NCBI RefSeq assembly: GCF_019734195.1
Contig: NZ_JAASHM010000003.1
Coordinates: 1 to 64,000 of the forward strand
Length of the DNA: 64,000 bases
Direction of reading: 5' to 3'
Origin: Clostridium sp. K13
GTDB lineage: Bacteria; Bacillota; Clostridia; Clostridiales; Clostridiaceae
A program made the translations under genes and the position numbers. Below, piece by piece: positions 62,461 through 64,000 of the stretch. The notes below the pieces were generated by a model, which worked only from the letters and a program-made list of their open reading frames with translations, was not told where the DNA came from and made no database searches. Each line of letters opens with the position of its first letter. The first letter of the stretch is position 1.

Positions 62461-63477
62461 ATGAATTATAATGAAGTATTAAATAATGCAAAACATTGCA
62501 TTGGTGAATATTGCAAAGCTTGTATAGAATGTAATGGAAAAGCATGTAAAAATCAAATTCCAGGTCCAGGAGCAAAAGGAATTGGAGATACTGCCATACG
62601 TAATTATGATAAATGGAAAGAAATACGAGTTAATATGGATACTTTAACTGAAAATAGGTCTATTGATACAAGTATTGAACTATTTGGTCATAAATTTAAA
62701 TATCCTTTTTTTGCTGGACCTGTAGGTGCAGTTAATTTACATTATGGTAATAAATATGATGATGTGTCTTATAATAATATTTTAGTTTCATCATGTGCTA
62801 ATGAAGGAATATTAGCTTTTACTGGAGATGGTACTAATCCTGAAGTTATGAAATCAGCTACAGACGCTATAAAAAGCGTATCAGGATTAGGTATTCCTAC
62901 AGTTAAGCCTTGGAACATAGATACTATAAAAGAAAAATTAAATTTAGTTAAAAATTCTGGTGCTATAGCAATAGCCATGGATATTGATGCTGCTGGCCTT
63001 CCATTTTTAAAAAACATGAATCCTCCAGCAGGAGCTAAATCAGTATCTGAACTTAAAGAAATAATTGAAATATCTAACTTACCATTTATAATAAAAGGAA
63101 TTATGACTGTAAAAGGGGCCTTAAAAGCTAAAGAAGCTGGTGCAACGGCAATTGTTGTATCTAATCATGGTGGTAGAGTTTTAGATCAATGTCCTTCAAC
63201 TGCAGAAGTATTATCTGATATTGTTGATGCGGTAGGAGATTCAATGAAAGTATTTGTTGATGGTGGAATACGTTCAGGAATTGATATATTTAAAGCATTA
63301 GCACTAGGTGCAGATGGAGTACTTATTTGTAGAACATTCGTTACTGCACTTTATGGTGGTGAAGAAGATGGGATTAAAACATACATTCATAAATTAGCTT
63401 CTGAACTGGAAGATACTATGGCCATGTGTGGTGCATATTCAATTAAAGATATTTCTAGAGAGATGATAAGAAAATAA
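62461..63477 (+). CDS. FMN-dependent alpha-hydroxy-acid oxidising protein
   Basis: 338 residues, 25 bp after mnmH, with AAAGGA. TIM-barrel FMN enzyme of the lactate oxidase/glycolate oxidase family: FFAGPVGAVNLHYG, FIIKGIMTVKGALKAKEAGA, the SNHGGRVLDQ active-site block (His and Arg) and FVDGGIRSGIDIFKALALGA for FMN phosphate. A Cys-rich N-terminus (YCKACIECNGKACKNQ) is seen in clostridial members. Substrate is probably a small 2-hydroxy acid. Possibly co-transcribed with mnmH. Confidence 0.85.
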   Translation: MNYNEVLNNAKHCIGEYCKACIECNGKACKNQIPGPGAKGIGDTAIRNYDKWKEIRVNMDTLTENRSIDTSIELFGHKFKYPFFAGPVGAVNLHYGNKYDDVSYNNILVSSCANEGILAFTGDGTNPEVMKSATDAIKSVSGLGIPTVKPWNIDTIKEKLNLVKNSGAIAIAMDIDAAGLPFLKNMNPPAGAKSVSELKEIIEISNLPFIIKGIMTVKGALKAKEAGATAIVVSNHGGRVLDQCPSTAEVLSDIVDAVGDSMKVFVDGGIRSGIDIFKALALGADGVLICRTFVTALYGGEEDGIKTYIHKLASELEDTMAMCGAYSIKDISREMIRK

Positions 63478-63560
63478 TAGGTATCTTTTTATTATAAAGA
63501 ACAAGAATCAAAGTAATTAATATACTAATAATATACCTTAAATATTAAGAGGATATGTTT

Positions 63561-64000
63561 ATGGATATTATAGAAAAGATTAAATTTTATATTGACTACT
63601 TTAGTAATAAAAATAATATTTTTTATGAATCTAAAAATAATGCTTTTTATAATACTATAATTAGGTATAGCTCTACTATAATAGAATTTGTAGATTTTGT
63701 TTATGAAATTAATTTAATAGATAATAATTATAAGAATACTATTAATATATATCATGAAAATTATAGTAAATTATATGAACTGGCAGATATATCTGACATT
63801 AAACTATCTAAAGCTCTTTTAACATATTATATAAAAGAAGAAAAGGTTTGTAAGGGATTAATTGCAAGTGCTATATATTATAATGTCTTTGAAAAAGTAC
63901 TATATAATATATTACCTTATTTAGCCTGGGATAAAATAATTAATAGATTAGGTAATAAAACAATTGAGTTTGAAACAATTCCTACTGATAAAAGAAAGCA
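63561..64000 (+). CDS. DUF6508-like protein (truncated by window end)
   Basis: The reading frame is open from ATG 63561 (AAGAGGA 7 nt upstream) to the window end, at least 146 residues. It is hydrophilic and helix-rich; ALLTYYIKEEKVCKGLIASA followed by an aromatic helix resembles the DUF6508 pattern of small uncharacterised proteins. The C-terminus is not visible. Confidence 0.6.
   Translation, partial: MDIIEKIKFYIDYFSNKNNIFYESKNNAFYNTIIRYSSTIIEFVDFVYEINLIDNNYKNTINIYHENYSKLYELADISDIKLSKALLTYYIKEEKVCKGLIASAIYYNVFEKVLYNILPYLAWDKIINRLGNKTIEFETIPTDKRK

Noticed and set aside
1-64000. CRISPR array, tRNA, rRNA, prophage or integron
   Set aside because: No regularly spaced repeats, no tRNA or rRNA consensus, and no run of phage genes was seen; the amidase stands alone.

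Overview
The window looks like chromosome from a low-GC, spore-forming anaerobe of the Clostridium sensu stricto type. Base composition is very AT-rich, codons are A/T-ending, Shine-Dalgarno sites are strong (AGGAGG, GGGGG), and GTG and TTG starts are frequent. The gene set fits: SigI/RsgI, a BlaR1-type sensor with a SpoIIP-like domain, [FeFe]-hydrogenase maturation genes, T-box, FMN and preQ1 riboswitches, and cobalamin-dependent MetH. Species cannot be set from the sequence alone.

Layout. 1-5.4 kb: M56/SpoIIP-like sensor behind BlaI-type operators, small membrane proteins, an AI-2E transporter broken by a stop. 5.4-12.6 kb: sugar-isomerase relic, sigI-rsgI, [NiFe]-hydrogenase relic, deformylase-like gene, MFS pump, damaged osmoprotectant-type ABC cluster. 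12.6-20 kb: Cof and AraC relics, ribosomal L25, a preQ1 riboswitch upstream of a nucleoside hydrolase and an ECF transporter (probable queuosine salvage), amidase, PTS. 20-28 kb: collapsed nickel/peptide ABC operon, DegV, FMN riboswitch with ribD-ribE-ribBA-ribH and a HAD phosphatase. 28-34.5 kb: FabK/NMO-like enzyme, MITE-like palindrome, BirA-controlled birA-bioY-bioB-bioD on the minus strand, T-box trpS. 34.5-41.3 kb: small proteins, beta-mannosidase N-terminal relic, MazG-like, metH, HD hydrolase. 41.3-45.6 kb: structured leader, then TM1266-like gene, hydE, hydG, hydF. 45.6-58 kb: broken phospholipase-like gene and three OppA-type lipoproteins interleaved with peptidases. 58-64 kb: cation/proton antiporter, DUF11-type relic, mnmH (selU), FMN-dependent oxidase, and the start of a DUF6508-like gene.

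Two themes stand out. First, decay is heavy: about a dozen relics, nonsense-broken genes or deletion fusions lie in 64 kb, mostly in transport, sugar and surface functions. A [NiFe]-hydrogenase fragment and a collapsed nickel-type ABC operon are both present while the [FeFe]-hydrogenase maturation genes are intact, which suggests linked loss of nickel use. Second, RNA control is rich: preQ1-I, FMN and T-box elements are recognisable, and an unrecognised leader of about 180 nt with its own promoter and intrinsic terminator sits before the hyd operon. That leader is the best candidate here for something undescribed. Three genes also have a strong Shine-Dalgarno followed at normal spacing by in-frame ATA or ATT rather than a standard start.
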